Part shown: piece after piece, positions 43,605-53,051 of the stretch
Position numbering within the stretch: position 1 is the first letter of the stretch
Layout of the letters: every line of letters starts with the position of its first letter
From: Methylobacterium sp. PvR107
Lineage (GTDB): Bacteria > Pseudomonadota > Alphaproteobacteria > Rhizobiales > Beijerinckiaceae
DNA: 64,000 nt
Assembly: GCF_017833295.1 (NCBI RefSeq)
Contig: NZ_JAFIBW010000001.1
Location: forward strand, 2,804,001 to 2,868,000
Direction of reading: 5' to 3'
Notes under the pieces: generated by a model
Seen by the model: the letters and a program-made list of their open reading frames with translations, nothing else
Database searches by the model: none
What the model was told of the DNA's origin: nothing
Program-made: the position numbers and the translations under genes

Positions 43605-45134
43605 TCAGGCCACCGCCGCTCCCACGCTACGGAGGAATGAGAGGGACGGGGCGAAGAAGTACTCGCCGCCCTTCATGTGCACGAACTGCTCGAATGTGTG
43701 CAGGATTGGTTGGGACCCCGGCGTGTGTCCATCGCGATACGTGTGCTCGCGCGTCGTGGTCGGGTTTCCAGCGGCCTGACCGATCACCGGATCGATACCC
43801 GTCGGAGGGTGCATCGCCTCGCCGATATTGCCGGCAAATTGCGCGTTGTTGGCCCAGGATTTCTGAGTGAATTCAAACTGGTCTTCGAGACTGGCCATGT
43901 AAGCCATGAACAGCAGTCCGGAGCCGTGAACAGGCTCGCGATCCTTGTCGTCGAACTCGCTGCCGTCTGGGCTCATCGGCCGCTTCGGCCCGTACGTGAT
44001 CCCCCGCCGCGCCATGATGGGCGCCCGGTCTCCAGTCTGGTCCGGTAGAGGGACCTGTCTTTGCACGTCGCCGCGCGGGTTGGTCTTGCGGATATGGGCG
44101 TGAAACGGACAGCGATCGCCATCGGCATCGGCTGCATAGGTGAATCCGTTCGGGACGGCCGACGCCGTGCCAGCCTTCGAGGCGGTCAGCGGCGTTCCAT
44201 CCTCGAACCGTCCGACGACCATGGCGCCTGCGCGATCCAGCTGGTCGGGGGTCGCGCCCTTGCCGAAGATCGCCCTTCCAAGTTCGTCTTCGGCGGCATT
44301 GAACCCGCGTATGTTCTGCTCGAGCTTGCGGAACACGAAGTAGCTTCCGGCGGATAGAGGTAAACGCCCGTTCTTGTCCTCCAATATGAACTGCGATGGC
44401 TTGAACGCGGGCTCCCAGATCACACCGCTGGTGTCGAACGTGTTTTTGGGTTCGTGGGCGACGCTCTCAAGCTCTCTGTCTAGATCCTCCTGGAGAAACA
44501 GGGGCTGGCTGCGCCCGTCCACGTATCCAAAGTGTTCCACGCCCTCGGGGTCGCCGTCTTTCCGGAACTTGCGGGTCTGCTGCAGCCCGGTCTCCACCAT
44601 GAGGAGGTGGCAGCCCGCGAGCTTCAGCCACTGCTTGATGATGCCAACCTGGATGTTGAGGATGTGGTCCGATGCGTCTGCCAGGAGGAGCATGGCATCG
44701 GGGCGATGCGTAGCCCAGGCGGGCGCGCCCCAATCGGAACGCGGCGGATCGGACAATTCCGATCGGCGATTTTCCATGCCGTCCCGGAAAGCCTGTCCGT
44801 CAGGCATTTCCGCATGTTCTCCGAGCGCGCGGTACCCGCTCGCACTCAGGAAGAAGCATCGCACTGTGCCGCCGTCCAGATGCGGCGGGTAGCGGCGATT
44901 GTTTCGGAGTTGATTGGCGGCGCTTGTGCAGTGACGTCCGATCGTTCGAACGACATGTGCCACTTTATCGGGTGACAGACCGTGGAAGCCAATGAACAGA
45001 TGCGCTGCGTGATGCCTGCCGTGACCTTTCAGGATGTTTGCCTGAAGATCCTCAAGAAAAAGTTTAACATCCGGGTTCGAAGCCGCCTGGTGCCAGCTAA
45101 TCGGTTTGTCTAACAGATTATTCAGATCAGTCAT
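43605..45134 (-). CDS. DyP-type heme peroxidase
   Basis: DyP peroxidases oxidise dyes, phenolics and related substrates with H2O2. The 509-residue protein has the distal GxxDG motif as GYVDGRSQP (catalytic Asp) and the proximal heme-ligand region CPFHAHIRKTNPRGD (His). Both ferredoxin-like halves are complete. There is no signal peptide, and no encapsulin gene is near. Its base composition is lower in GC than its neighbours and it lies between a DnaB and an IS5 remnant, so it may have been acquired horizontally. Confidence 0.93.
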   Translation of the reverse strand: MTDLNNLLDKPISWHQAASNPDVKLFLEDLQANILKGHGRHHAAHLFIGFHGLSPDKVAHVVRTIGRHCTSAANQLRNNRRYPPHLDGGTVRCFFLSASGYRALGEHAEMPDGQAFRDGMENRRSELSDPPRSDWGAPAWATHRPDAMLLLADASDHILNIQVGIIKQWLKLAGCHLLMVETGLQQTRKFRKDGDPEGVEHFGYVDGRSQPLFLQEDLDRELESVAHEPKNTFDTSGVIWEPAFKPSQFILEDKNGRLPLSAGSYFVFRKLEQNIRGFNAAEDELGRAIFGKGATPDQLDRAGAMVVGRFEDGTPLTASKAGTASAVPNGFTYAADADGDRCPFHAHIRKTNPRGDVQRQVPLPDQTGDRAPIMARRGITYGPKRPMSPDGSEFDDKDREPVHGSGLLFMAYMASLEDQFEFTQKSWANNAQFAGNIGEAMHPPTGIDPVIGQAAGNPTTTREHTYRDGHTPGSQPILHTFEQFVHMKGGEYFFAPSLSFLRSVGAAVA

Positions 45135-45527
45135 CGAAATCGCTCCCTAGCTTATGGTGCAGATGGTCATCAGTATGCGCCCCGCGATCCGCTGCCGAAA
45201 TCGGCATCCATTATTCATAACGGCGAATCGAGACACCGGTACGCTAGAATTCGATAGCGGGCGAGTCCAGTTTTTCGATTGCATTGATTTACAAAATCTG
45301 CTCTAACGACGATATAATTAAGCGAATTCGGCGGATTGGGCGAATTTCGTTGCATGCAAGCTCGCCACAATCGAAGATCCACAGCGAACGATTTGGGGTC
45401 TTTTATGGAATACAGCATTTAAAATCAGGAATTGAACATCTGATTTTAGGTAAAATGCCGAAGTACGGTTGCGATCAGAACTTTCATCCGCGCGCATGCG
45501 ATCGCTTCACGACTTATCTTCAATCGT
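45135..45527. other. 393-bp AT-rich gap upstream of the DyP gene
   Basis: It has markedly low GC, with several AT runs (45215-45470). No gene is supported. It probably holds the DyP promoter and foreign DNA next to the IS remnant. Confidence 0.4.
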
Positions 45528-45755
45528 CAGGCGCTCACCCGCCGTCGCATCCAGCATCGCATCGCCCGCCGCGGCATCGAAAGCAGCCAACGTCTGGGGC
45601 GATACAGGTGGGTCGTCGAGCGGGTCCTGGCCTGGTTCGCCCAGTTCCGCCGCCTCGCCATCCGCCATGAGCGACGGGCCGATATCCATCTCGCCTTCTC
45701 GACCCTGGCCGCAGCCCTCATCGTCTGGCGTTTCATCGAACGCTGGTTGTGTTAG
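45528..45755 (+). mobile_element. IS5-family transposase 3' remnant
   Basis: The frame ending at the TAG at 45753-45755 reads IARRGIESSQRLGRYRWVVE, RVLAWFAQFRRLAIRHERRA and DIHLAFSTLAAALIVWRFIE. This is the C-terminal DDE-fold end of IS5-family (IS427-type) transposases, including the catalytic-region Glu. The N-terminal part is absent. GTTAGACGCTCTAA at the end probably contains the right inverted repeat; no matching left end was found. Confidence 0.8.
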
Positions 45756-45760
45756 ACGCT

Positions 45761-46930
45761 CTAAATCCGGTGGCCCGCGTCATCTATCGAGCGGCGTAGG
45801 AAATCGAGGATCAGGTCGGCGACAGCATGCGGCTGCTCCTGCTGCACCCAATGCCCGGCACCATCCACGAAATGACAGCCGTAAAAATGGGCGCAAGTCC
45901 GCGCGCCCATCCGCTCCAGCGCGCCGGGTGCCTGAAACGGACCCCAGTCGCTGTGTCCAGCGATGAAGAGCGCCGGCACGGCAAGTCGGCCTCCCGCAAA
46001 GCGTCCAAGGTCGCGAGCGAGACTTCCATCCATGCGGCAGCGATAGCCCTGTAATGGTCCCTGGAAGCCGCTGCGCGCGTACTCGGTCGCGTAGACGGCG
46101 AGTTCCCGGTCGGTGAGCCACGCGCAGCCGGCACCGCCCTCCGGCGCTTCGGGCACCACCGTTGCGGGCATGCTTCGGCCGAGGTCCATGATGTAGTAGG
46201 TCGGCATCTCGGCGAGCGCCTCGGGTGTCCAGCCGGCGAGCGGATGCGGCGCGTTGCCTGGCCAGTCGGCGCTCTTGTGATGGAAATAGGCGCGCAGGAA
46301 CGCGGCAACCCGTGTCGGGTTGCCGTCCATATCGGGCGCTGCAGCCGGGGAGGCGAAGTAGCGGTGGTAGTGCTCGCGTGGGCGCGGCAGACCTGACAGC
46401 GCGGCGTGGATCGGATCTTGCGCAGGCGGGCGCAGACTCTCTGCTATGGCGTCGAGGGTGGGTGTCCCCGCAAACGGCGCGCTCATCAGGACGACCGATC
46501 CGAACACGTCGGGTCGGGCCAGGGCACAAAAGCCGGCCACCCACGAGCCGAAATCGTGTCCGATCACCGTCGCGACCCGCTCACGGTCCAGCGCCGCGAT
46601 CAGGCAGAGCAGGTCGAGAAGCAAGTTGTGCATGCGGAAGGGCGCAAGGTCGGCTTCGTAGGCGACTGGCCCCGCCGCAGTGCGCCCATAGCCGCGCAGA
46701 TCCGGGGCGACGACGTGGTAGCCGGCCTTCGCGAGGGCGGGCATCACCTTTCGCCAGGAATAGGCCAACTCCGGGAAGCCGTGCAGCAGCAGGAGGCAGG
46801 GTCGGCCCGGATCCTCGTGCCCGGCCTCCAGCAGATGCATTCGCAGGCCGTTCACGCCGTCGACGAAGCGCGAACGAATGCCCGTGGGGAGAACGGCGTC
46901 GTCCAGGGGCGGCAGGTTCGGTGCGTTCAT
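45761..46930 (-). CDS. epoxide-hydrolase-like alpha/beta hydrolase
   Basis: The protein has 389 residues from the ATG at 46930. The hydrolase core shows LLLLHGFPELAYSW (HGFP oxyanion motif), elbow VIGHDFGSWVA with an Asp nucleophile as in epoxide hydrolases and haloalkane dehalogenases, and the final His in VDGAGHWVQQE. The cap domain (about 150-280) is longer than usual. It ends six bases from the IS5 remnant but appears complete. Confidence 0.82.
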   Translation of the reverse strand: MNAPNLPPLDDAVLPTGIRSRFVDGVNGLRMHLLEAGHEDPGRPCLLLLHGFPELAYSWRKVMPALAKAGYHVVAPDLRGYGRTAAGPVAYEADLAPFRMHNLLLDLLCLIAALDRERVATVIGHDFGSWVAGFCALARPDVFGSVVLMSAPFAGTPTLDAIAESLRPPAQDPIHAALSGLPRPREHYHRYFASPAAAPDMDGNPTRVAAFLRAYFHHKSADWPGNAPHPLAGWTPEALAEMPTYYIMDLGRSMPATVVPEAPEGGAGCAWLTDRELAVYATEYARSGFQGPLQGYRCRMDGSLARDLGRFAGGRLAVPALFIAGHSDWGPFQAPGALERMGARTCAHFYGCHFVDGAGHWVQQEQPHAVADLILDFLRRSIDDAGHRI

Positions 46931-47119
46931 TTCCAACCCTATTGCACGCCGTCTCCCCCTGTGGAGCTGGGCGGTCACCCGTTGCGCGCGCGAGGTCGTT
47001 GTCCGTCAACGTCCGACATAAGCCGGTACAAGCCGCTACAAAATATGGGTGATAAAGTGGGGCTGCTGCCTTTGTAAGGCTGAGTTTTCAAATTAAAACA
47101 ATGGCTTATGCCATTTAAG

Positions 47120-47209
47120 TGGCGGAGAGGGGGGGATTCGAACCCCCGATGCCCTTGCAGGCATGCCGCATTTCGAGTGCGGTGCATTCAACCGCTCTGC
47201 CACCTCTCC
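47120..47209 (-). tRNA. tRNA-Ser, anticodon CGA
   Basis: Read on the minus strand, the acceptor stem is GGAGAGG/CCTCTCC (47209-47203 and 47130-47124). The anticodon arm is CCGCA-CTCGAAA-TGCGG with anticodon CGA. There is a long variable arm typical of tRNA-Ser and a T-loop GTTCGAATC. G73 and an encoded CCA follow. The length is 90 nt. Confidence 0.95.
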
Positions 47210-47291
47210 GCAAGGTGCCTCGATGAGACGGGCGGTGCCTAGCATGCGGGATCGGGCTTCACAAGCGATGTTGAAGCGTGGCGGTGGGTGA

Positions 47292-48410
47292 TCAGATCAC
47301 CACGGTGAGCGCCTGCGCCGCCCGGGTCAGGCCCGTGTAGAGCCAGCGCGCCCGGTGCTCGCGGAACGCGTAGGATTCGTCGAACAGCGTCACCCGATCC
47401 CACTGCGACCCTTGAGCCTTGTGCACGGTCAGCGCGTAGCCGTAGGTGAACTCGTCGGTCTCGCGGCGCAGGAACAGAGGGATTTCCTCGTCCGTGCCGG
47501 AGATCATCGCACGCAGCACCTTGATGTCGGTGGGCTTCCGGCGGAGCGCCGGGTCGTCCTCCGGCACCACGTCGAGGCGGATCAGGTCAGGCCGCGGCGG
47601 CGCACGCAGGGCCTGCACGGTCCAGGTCGAGCCGTTGAGCAGGCCCTTCACCCGATCGTTGCGCAGGCAGACCAGCTTCTCGCCGATGGCCGGCATCGGA
47701 TCGGTGTGGCCGGCGAGCTCCCGGAGCCGGGCGTTGTAGAGGCGGCGCGTCTTGTTGAGACCGACCAGAACCTGGTCGCATTCGAGCACCTCGGCCGGAT
47801 CCAGGTCCCGGCGCGACACCACGCGGCTCTGCCCGTAGCTGCCGAGCTCCAGCCGTCCGCCCTCGCGGATGGTCATCGCCATGCGGACGATCGGGTCGTC
47901 CTTGGCCTGCCGGTGGACCTCGGTCAGCATCACATCGGGCTCGGCCTCGGTGAAGAAGCCGCCGCCGCGCACCGGCGGCAGCTGCGCCGGGTCGCCCAGA
48001 ACCAGAACCGGCCGTTCGAACGACAGCAGGTCGTTGCCGAGGTCGGAATCGACCATCGAACACTCGTCGATGATGATCAGGTCCGCCTTGGCGGCCGGGC
48101 CCGAACGGTTCAGCGTGAAGGTCGGCCCGCCCTCCTCCGCCTCCTTGGTGCGGTAGATCAGCGAGTGGATCGTGGCGGCGTCGTAGCAGCCCTTCTGGCG
48201 CATCACCGAGGCGGCCTTGCCGGTGAAGGCCCCGTAGACCACCGTGCCGTCGACATCCTCGGCGATGCGGCGGGCCAGCGTGGTCTTGCCGGTGCCGGCA
48301 TAGCCGAACAGCCGGAACACCTGGGATCCGCCATCCCGCCGCCACGCAGCGATCGCCTTCAGCGCCGCGTCCTGCTGCGGGGCGTAGGCAGCCGGCAGGC
48401 CCGCGCTCAC
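47292..48410 (-). CDS. RecD-like superfamily 1 DNA helicase
   Basis: The protein has 372 residues: Walker [16 protein letters not shown] near 34, Walker [15 protein letters not shown] near 111, the loop [16 protein letters not shown], and the C-terminal helicase motif [18 protein letters not shown], with arginine finger region [15 protein letters not shown]. This is a short RecD/Dda-type helicase lacking the RecD N-terminal domain. Its start overlaps the hemF stop by four bases (ATGA), so the two are probably translated together, although the functions are unrelated. Confidence 0.88.
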   Translation of the reverse strand: MSAGLPAAYAPQQDAALKAIAAWRRDGGSQVFRLFGYAGTGKTTLARRIAEDVDGTVVYGAFTGKAASVMRQKGCYDAATIHSLIYRTKEAEEGGPTFTLNRSGPAAKADLIIIDECSMVDSDLGNDLLSFERPVLVLGDPAQLPPVRGGGFFTEAEPDVMLTEVHRQAKDDPIVRMAMTIREGGRLELGSYGQSRVVSRRDLDPAEVLECDQVLVGLNKTRRLYNARLRELAGHTDPMPAIGEKLVCLRNDRVKGLLNGSTWTVQALRAPPRPDLIRLDVVPEDDPALRRKPTDIKVLRAMISGTDEEIPLFLRRETDEFTYGYALTVHKAQGSQWDRVTLFDESYAFREHRARWLYTGLTRAAQALTVVI

Positions 48411-49339
48411 GGCCAGCGCACGGTCGGCGGCATCGAGGACAGGATCGACGCGACGTTGCCGCCGGTCTTCAGGCCGAAGATCGTACCCCGGTCGTAGAGC
48501 AGGTTGAACTCGACGTAGCGACCGCGCCGCACCTGCTGCTCGTGACGGTCCGCCTCGGTCCAGGGCGTGCAGAAATTGTCGCGGACGATCTTCGGGTAGG
48601 CCTCCAGGAAGGCGCGTCCCACGTCACGGGTATAGGCGAGGTCGGCCTGCGGATCGCCGCTCCAGAGATAATCGTAGAAGATCCCGCCGATGCCCCGGGG
48701 CTCGTTCCGGTGCTTGAGGTGGAAATACTCGTCGCACCACGCCTTGTAGCGGGCGTGATCGATGCCGTGGGAAGCGCAGGCGCGTTCCAGGCAGGCGTGG
48801 AAGTGGCGGCTGTCCGGATCGTCCTGGTTGCGGCGCCGCTCCAGGACCGGAGTGAGGTCGGCGCCGCCGCCGAACCAAGCCCGCGTCGTCGCGACGAACC
48901 GGGTGTTCATGTGCACCGTCGGCGCGTGCGGGTTCCACGGATGGGCGATCAGCGAGATGCCGGTGGCGAAGAAGCGCGGATCCTCGGCGGCCCCGGGCAT
49001 CTGGGCGCGGAATTCCGGCGCGAACTCGCCGTGCACCGTCGAGATATGCACGCCGGCCTTCTCGAAGACGCGGCCCCGGAGCATCGCCATGACGCCGCCG
49101 CCGCCCGGCCGTCCTGTATGGTCGGTCCGGTTCCACGGCGTCTTCTCGAACGTCCCGGGCCCCTCGGGCGCGTCGGGGTGGAACGGGCCCGCCGCCTCCG
49201 CCTCGAGGGTTTCCAACGCGGCGACGATCCGGTCGCGCAGGCTTTCGAACCACGCCGCGGCCGCGGATTTCATGGCCGTGACATCGGCTTCGGAAGGAGG
49301 CGCAGCCAGGGCTGCGCGCGCGTCGTCCGGCATCGTCAT
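48407..49339 (-). CDS. hemF: oxygen-dependent coproporphyrinogen III oxidase
   Basis: HemF converts coproporphyrinogen III to protoporphyrinogen IX in heme synthesis. From the ATG at 49339 the protein has 310 residues. Family motifs include [45 protein letters not shown] and [20 protein letters not shown]. It lies 69 bases upstream of a thioesterase gene on the same strand. The overlap with the helicase start is noted there. Confidence 0.96.
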   Translation of the reverse strand: MTMPDDARAALAAPPSEADVTAMKSAAAAWFESLRDRIVAALETLEAEAAGPFHPDAPEGPGTFEKTPWNRTDHTGRPGGGGVMAMLRGRVFEKAGVHISTVHGEFAPEFRAQMPGAAEDPRFFATGISLIAHPWNPHAPTVHMNTRFVATTRAWFGGGADLTPVLERRRNQDDPDSRHFHACLERACASHGIDHARYKAWCDEYFHLKHRNEPRGIGGIFYDYLWSGDPQADLAYTRDVGRAFLEAYPKIVRDNFCTPWTEADRHEQQVRRGRYVEFNLLYDRGTIFGLKTGGNVASILSSMPPTVRWP

Positions 49340-49408
49340 GAACGAGGCTTTCCCACCGCGCCGCGCCGGCGTCAATTCGCTTGCCGCCAGATGCCGGCCC
49401 ACACGCCG

Positions 49409-49822
49409 CTAGCGCGCCGCCGGCGGCTCGCCGACGGGCTTCAGCAGACCGGTGGCGCTGGCGACCAGTTCGCCGGCCGCATCGCGGATCTCGGCCTCGC
49501 AGAAGATCACGGAGCTCCCTGCCCGGGTGACGCGGCCTTCCGCGAGCAGGACGTCGCGGCCGGGGGCGAGGAAGCGGGTCTGCATATCAAGGGTGACCAC
49601 GGGCCGGCCGGCCCGCAGACGGGCTGCGGTGCCGAGGGCGACGTCGAGCAGGGTGCAGATCACGCCGCCATGCGCGATGCCGAGATTGTTGGCATGCTCC
49701 GGCCGGAGAGCCAGACGCAGCCGCGTCCGGCCGTCGCGCACATCGAGCGCCTCGATCCCGCAGAAACGCACGAAGGGGATATGGGCGCCGAAGACGGTGT
49801 CCGGCTCCGATTGCTGGTTCAC
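49409..49822 (-). CDS. PaaI-family hotdog thioesterase
   Basis: The GTG at 49822, after GGAG, gives 137 residues; upstream codons in frame look non-coding. The hotdog fold shows the PaaI signature HGGVICTLLDVALGTAA (about 55-72), whose HGG-x-x-x-x-x-x-D pattern carries the catalytic Asp/His, and the strand VTLDMQTRFLAPGRD. Its likely role is hydrolysis of an acyl- or phenylacetyl-type CoA; the substrate is not given. It ends 69 bases before hemF begins. Confidence 0.82.
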   Translation of the reverse strand: MNQQSEPDTVFGAHIPFVRFCGIEALDVRDGRTRLRLALRPEHANNLGIAHGGVICTLLDVALGTAARLRAGRPVVTLDMQTRFLAPGRDVLLAEGRVTRAGSSVIFCEAEIRDAAGELVASATGLLKPVGEPPAAR

Positions 49823-50256
49823 GCCGATCGCTCCGGACCTCTCCCTGGCGGACCCGTTATGGCTGAGGCCCGTACACTTGCCCACGCCCCCCGCGACATT
49901 GTCCGAGACATCTCCGCGAGACTTGGCGACGACCGGACACGCAGAGGGGCGCCTCCCGCATGACATCCTGAGAGACTTCGCGCTTCTTGTCAGATGGGCC
50001 AATGCTCTTTGCAGACGAAGGCACCTGCCGGGTTTCGGTGCCAGGCAGAGGGGAGAGGGGTCGAGAGGCGCCAGCGCGTGCAAGTGTGCCAGCTGGGGCT
50101 TGGATTTCTCAAGCTACGATTTCAGCTCCACCGTCGGCTTGAATAATATGCGTGTTCACGACCTGCGCCTTGTGCAGGGAAATGCTCGACGACGACTTGA
50201 TTTTGCTGCAAGGACGATAGATCCGTGTGACCACCGTCAGATAGAGGGAATCATCG
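49823..50256. other. divergent intergenic region between the thioesterase gene and mucR
   Basis: About 430 bases, AT-richer at 50090-50256. It should contain the mucR promoter. I see no gene or clear operator. Confidence 0.4.
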
Positions 50257-50760
50257 ATGGACGACAACGCCACTGAACAGCAGCAGACCTTTATCGAGCA
50301 GGCATCGGATATCGTATCGGCCTATGTCTCGAACAACTCCGTTCCGATCAGCGAGCTGCCTGGTCTTCTCGCCGGTGTCCACGCGGCTCTGACGAAGCTG
50401 TCCGCCCCCGCGGCGACCGTCACCGAGACGGCCGACAAGCCGACGCCGGCCCAGATCCGCAAGTCGGTGACCCCGGATGCGCTGATCTCCTTCATCGACG
50501 GAAAGCCGTACAAGACGCTCAAGCGCCATCTTTCGCGCAATGGTCTGACGATCGAGCAGTATCGCGAGCGTTTCGGGCTGCCGCGGGATTACCCGTCCAC
50601 GGCCGCCAGCTACTCCGCCCAGCGCTCGGAACTCGCGCGCAGCCTCGGCCTCGGCCAGCAGCGCCGCAAATCTGCCGCGCCGGTAGAGGAGCCCGTCGAG
50701 CCGGTTGCCGAGAAGCCGAAGCGCGCGAGCCGTCCGCGCAAGGCCAAGGAAACGGCCTGA
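50257..50760 (+). CDS. MucR/Ros-family transcriptional regulator without zinc cysteines
   Basis: Ros/MucR proteins are nucleoid-associated regulators of surface polysaccharides and cell-cycle genes. The 167-residue protein has the N-terminal oligomerisation part (residues about 1-45) and the core TPDALISFIDGKPYKTLKRH. The zinc-finger cysteines and one of the two histidines are replaced (DGKPYKTLKRHLSRNGLT against a canonical CxxC/H-H). The C-terminal Lys/Arg/Pro-rich tail (about 135-167) is typical. AGAGGG precedes the ATG. Zinc-free homologues are known in Rhizobiales. Confidence 0.9.
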   Translation: MDDNATEQQQTFIEQASDIVSAYVSNNSVPISELPGLLAGVHAALTKLSAPAATVTETADKPTPAQIRKSVTPDALISFIDGKPYKTLKRHLSRNGLTIEQYRERFGLPRDYPSTAASYSAQRSELARSLGLGQQRRKSAAPVEEPVEPVAEKPKRASRPRKAKETA

Positions 50761-50768
50761 CGCCAAGC

Positions 50769-50827
50769 GCCGGCTCTCCATCGCGAGCCGGCTCCACGAT
50801 CTCGAACGGCACGCGACCCGCGTGCCG
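50769..50827 (+). terminator. tandem hairpins after mucR
   Basis: GCCGGCTC/GAGCCGGC (50769-50792) is followed by CGGCACGCG/CGCGTGCCG around ACC (50807-50827). Two adjacent stems just past the mucR stop suggest a terminator without a long T run. Confidence 0.5.
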
Positions 50828-51191
50828 TCCCCGTCAGGCGAAATCGGCGAGGTCGTCGGCCACATCCCCGGCGGCAATCTCCGTCTCGGCCTTCTCGCGC
50901 TCGCCCCCCTCGCGCGCGTTCCGGTCCTCGGACCGGCGATCCGGTTGTGCCGTCTGCGACGCCTGTGCGTCGCCCTGTCCGTCCGGAGATCGATCCGGCA
51001 CCCGCCCCGCCGCCATGCTGCACTCCCCGCCGACCCTGCGGCTGCGGAGCAATGCCTCGCGCGCCCTGCGCGTTCCGGGCTCTGACAGGAGCGGCGTGGT
51101 TTCGCGCGCCCAGAGAGAAAAACGCGAAACATCCGCATTGCCTGATCGGATGCCGCCGGGAAGGCTGGCGGCGACAGGGATGGGACGCACG
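50828..51191. other. 364-bp gap between mucR and the cupin gene
   Basis: Very GC-rich. No frame combines a ribosome-binding site with plausible protein sequence. Nothing else is recognised. Confidence 0.4.
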
Positions 51192-51719
51192 ATGACGGAC
51201 ACGCAAACCCGGGCGGAAGCGAGCCGGCGCGACCTGCTCGCGGCCTCGGTCCTCGGAACATGGCCGTTGCTCCTGGCCGGCGGCGCCGAAGCCAGCCTGC
51301 TCAACCCGGAGCAGACGATCATCCGCGCGCCCGACGACCTCCCATGGGTGCCGTCGAAGGGCTATCCCGAGCGCAGCGTCGACCGCTGCACGCTCACGGG
51401 CGATATCAACGGCAGCGGCCTCTATTACACCCTGATCCGCTGATGGCCGGGCTACATGAGCGCGCCGCACACCTACACCACGGATCGGTTCTGCATGGTC
51501 CTGGCCGGCACGTGGTGGTGCAACAGCGGGGCGGATTTCGATCCGGCCGCCTGCCAGCCCGTGAAGGCGGGCAGCTTCGTGCGCCGGGTTGCGGGAACGC
51601 CGCATTACGACGGCGTCGTCCGCGACGGCACCGAGCCTGCGGTCATCGCTATTTGCGGCCTGGCGCCGGTCAATTACAGGCTGGTCGACCCGTCGCAGCC
51701 GGGCTGGCGCCGGGTCTAA
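51192..51719 (+). pseudogene. secreted cupin-like protein gene with an internal TGA
   Basis: Reading from the ATG at 51192, a Tat-like or Sec signal region (RRDLLAASVLGTWPLLLAGG) is followed by ordered sequence to LYYTLIR. A TGA at 51441-51443 then interrupts the frame. The same frame continues without a shift (WPGYMSAPHTYTTDRFCMVL, GTWWCNSGADFDP) to a stop at 51719, giving 175 codons if read through. The continuation is clearly the rest of the same cupin-type domain. TGG TGG to TGA TGG (a Trp codon) is the simplest explanation, so this is probably a nonsense-mutated gene. Confidence 0.7.
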
Positions 51720-51779
51720 GGGCGACCGATCAGCCGGCCCCGCGTTGAACGGCCGGAGCTTTTCGATCGGGAGCGGGAT

Positions 51780-52241
51780 TTGGGCAATCGCTACGGGCTG
51801 GAGATCCGCGCGGCGACGGGCCCCGACGCCGCAGGCCTCGCAGCCCTGCTGGGCGAGGCGGGAATCGCGGTCGGGGCAGCCGATCTCGCGACGCGGCTCG
51901 ACGACCTGCAACGCAACGGCGGCACCGCCCTCGTCGCCGTCGAATGGGGACCGCCGAGCGGTCTCGTGGCGCTCGCGCCGGTCCGCACCCTCGACGCGCC
52001 CCGGCCGTCCGGCCTCATCACCACCCTCGTGGTCGCAGCCGAGTCCCGGCGCAACGGCATCGGCCGGATCCTACTGAAGGCGGTTGGGCGTGCGGCGCGG
52101 CAGGCCGGCTGCGACCGGCTGCTCCTCACCGTCGGCCCGACCCAGGACGACCTGCGCGCCTTCTGCGCCGCCGCCGGCTTCATCGCGGAGGGTCGAACCC
52201 TCGCGCGCCCATTGCTGAAGCGCGGATCCGGCGATGCCTGA
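51780..52241 (+). CDS. GNAT-family N-acetyltransferase
   Basis: A TTG at 51780 after a GGGAGCGGGA-type ribosome-binding site gives 153 residues. GNAT motif A is seen as TTLVVAAESRRNGIGRILLK, with an acetyl-CoA loop close to RxxGxG (RRNGIG). The following helix and strand (AARQAGCDRLLLTVG) and motif B (RAFCAAAGFIAEG) complete the fold. The substrate is unknown. It follows the cupin pseudogene by 60 bases. Confidence 0.78.
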   Translation: MGNRYGLEIRAATGPDAAGLAALLGEAGIAVGAADLATRLDDLQRNGGTALVAVEWGPPSGLVALAPVRTLDAPRPSGLITTLVVAAESRRNGIGRILLKAVGRAARQAGCDRLLLTVGPTQDDLRAFCAAAGFIAEGRTLARPLLKRGSGDA

Positions 52242-52311
52242 GGCCCGCGACATCCTGACCGCAGCCGACGACGGTTCCGGGCGTTGACCAGGACACGCTG
52301 GAGCCCCGCCG

Positions 52312-52668
52312 ATGACGCTGCGATCCGAGACCCCACCGCCACCCGCGAACCTGCCCGCCGATCCGCCACCGGATTCGGATGCGCCGACCTCTGCCCAGCT
52401 CAAGGGCGACATCGACAGCGGCCGCACGGGCGACAAGACCCCGCACATGGATATCGGCGCCGCCCCGCTCGGGACCTGCGAGGAGGCCGGCGGCACACCG
52501 CCGACGTCTCAAGAGGTCCGGCTCGCACGGCAGAACGAGCGGGCACCCTCCGAGAAGGCGGCCAAGGGCTACGTGCACCAGCGGCAACCCTGGGTTCTGC
52601 CGGTCTATATCGGCTTCATCGTGCTGGCCGCTTTGGCGCTCGGCCTCGGGCTCTGGCTGACGCATTGA
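52312..52668 (+). CDS. small C-terminally anchored protein, unknown function
   Basis: The protein has 118 residues. A disordered Pro/Asp/Ser-rich N-terminal part (about 85 residues) is followed by a single membrane helix at the C-terminus (PWVLPVYIGFIVLAALALGL), tail-anchor style. The N-terminal part should be cytoplasmic. The family is not recognised. Confidence 0.6.
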   Translation: MTLRSETPPPPANLPADPPPDSDAPTSAQLKGDIDSGRTGDKTPHMDIGAAPLGTCEEAGGTPPTSQEVRLARQNERAPSEKAAKGYVHQRQPWVLPVYIGFIVLAALALGLGLWLTH

Positions 52669-53051
52669 GGCCGCACCGCGACAGGCTCGCCGCTCCTGAT
52701 CGCCGGTACGGGCTCGGCGACTGCCGCCCCCCCCCGAGGCCCTGATGCCGTGGGCCTACACGAAGGCCCCGACGGGCTCCACGGCGGAGAGCCCGGACGC
52801 CGCCCGTCGGACGGTGAGGAGGTCCGCATCCGGGACCGCCGGGGCGGTCTGGCCGGCCCAGGACAGCGCTCTGCCGCGGGGGACCGCGCCGGCGCCTGGG
52901 GACGGAGCCGCCAATTCATGATCCTCTGCGGCCGTCGCGGCAGGCCCCGGTGATGCAGGACGGCACGGGTCCGCGCGCGACGGTTTAAAGGTCGATTCAC
53001 GTCGATGCGGTTAGCGTGGCCTTACTGCAGTCCTGCGTAAACCGATCCTCC
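52669..53051. other. 383-bp GC-rich gap
   Basis: It contains a run of about nine C near 52730. No gene is supported. A GTG at 53016 could extend the DUF2336 gene upstream. Confidence 0.4.

Noticed and set aside
51441-51443. Selenocysteine at the internal TGA of the cupin gene
   Set aside because: The neighbouring codons suit a Trp, no SECIS-like stem loop is seen just downstream, and this family is not known to contain selenocysteine.
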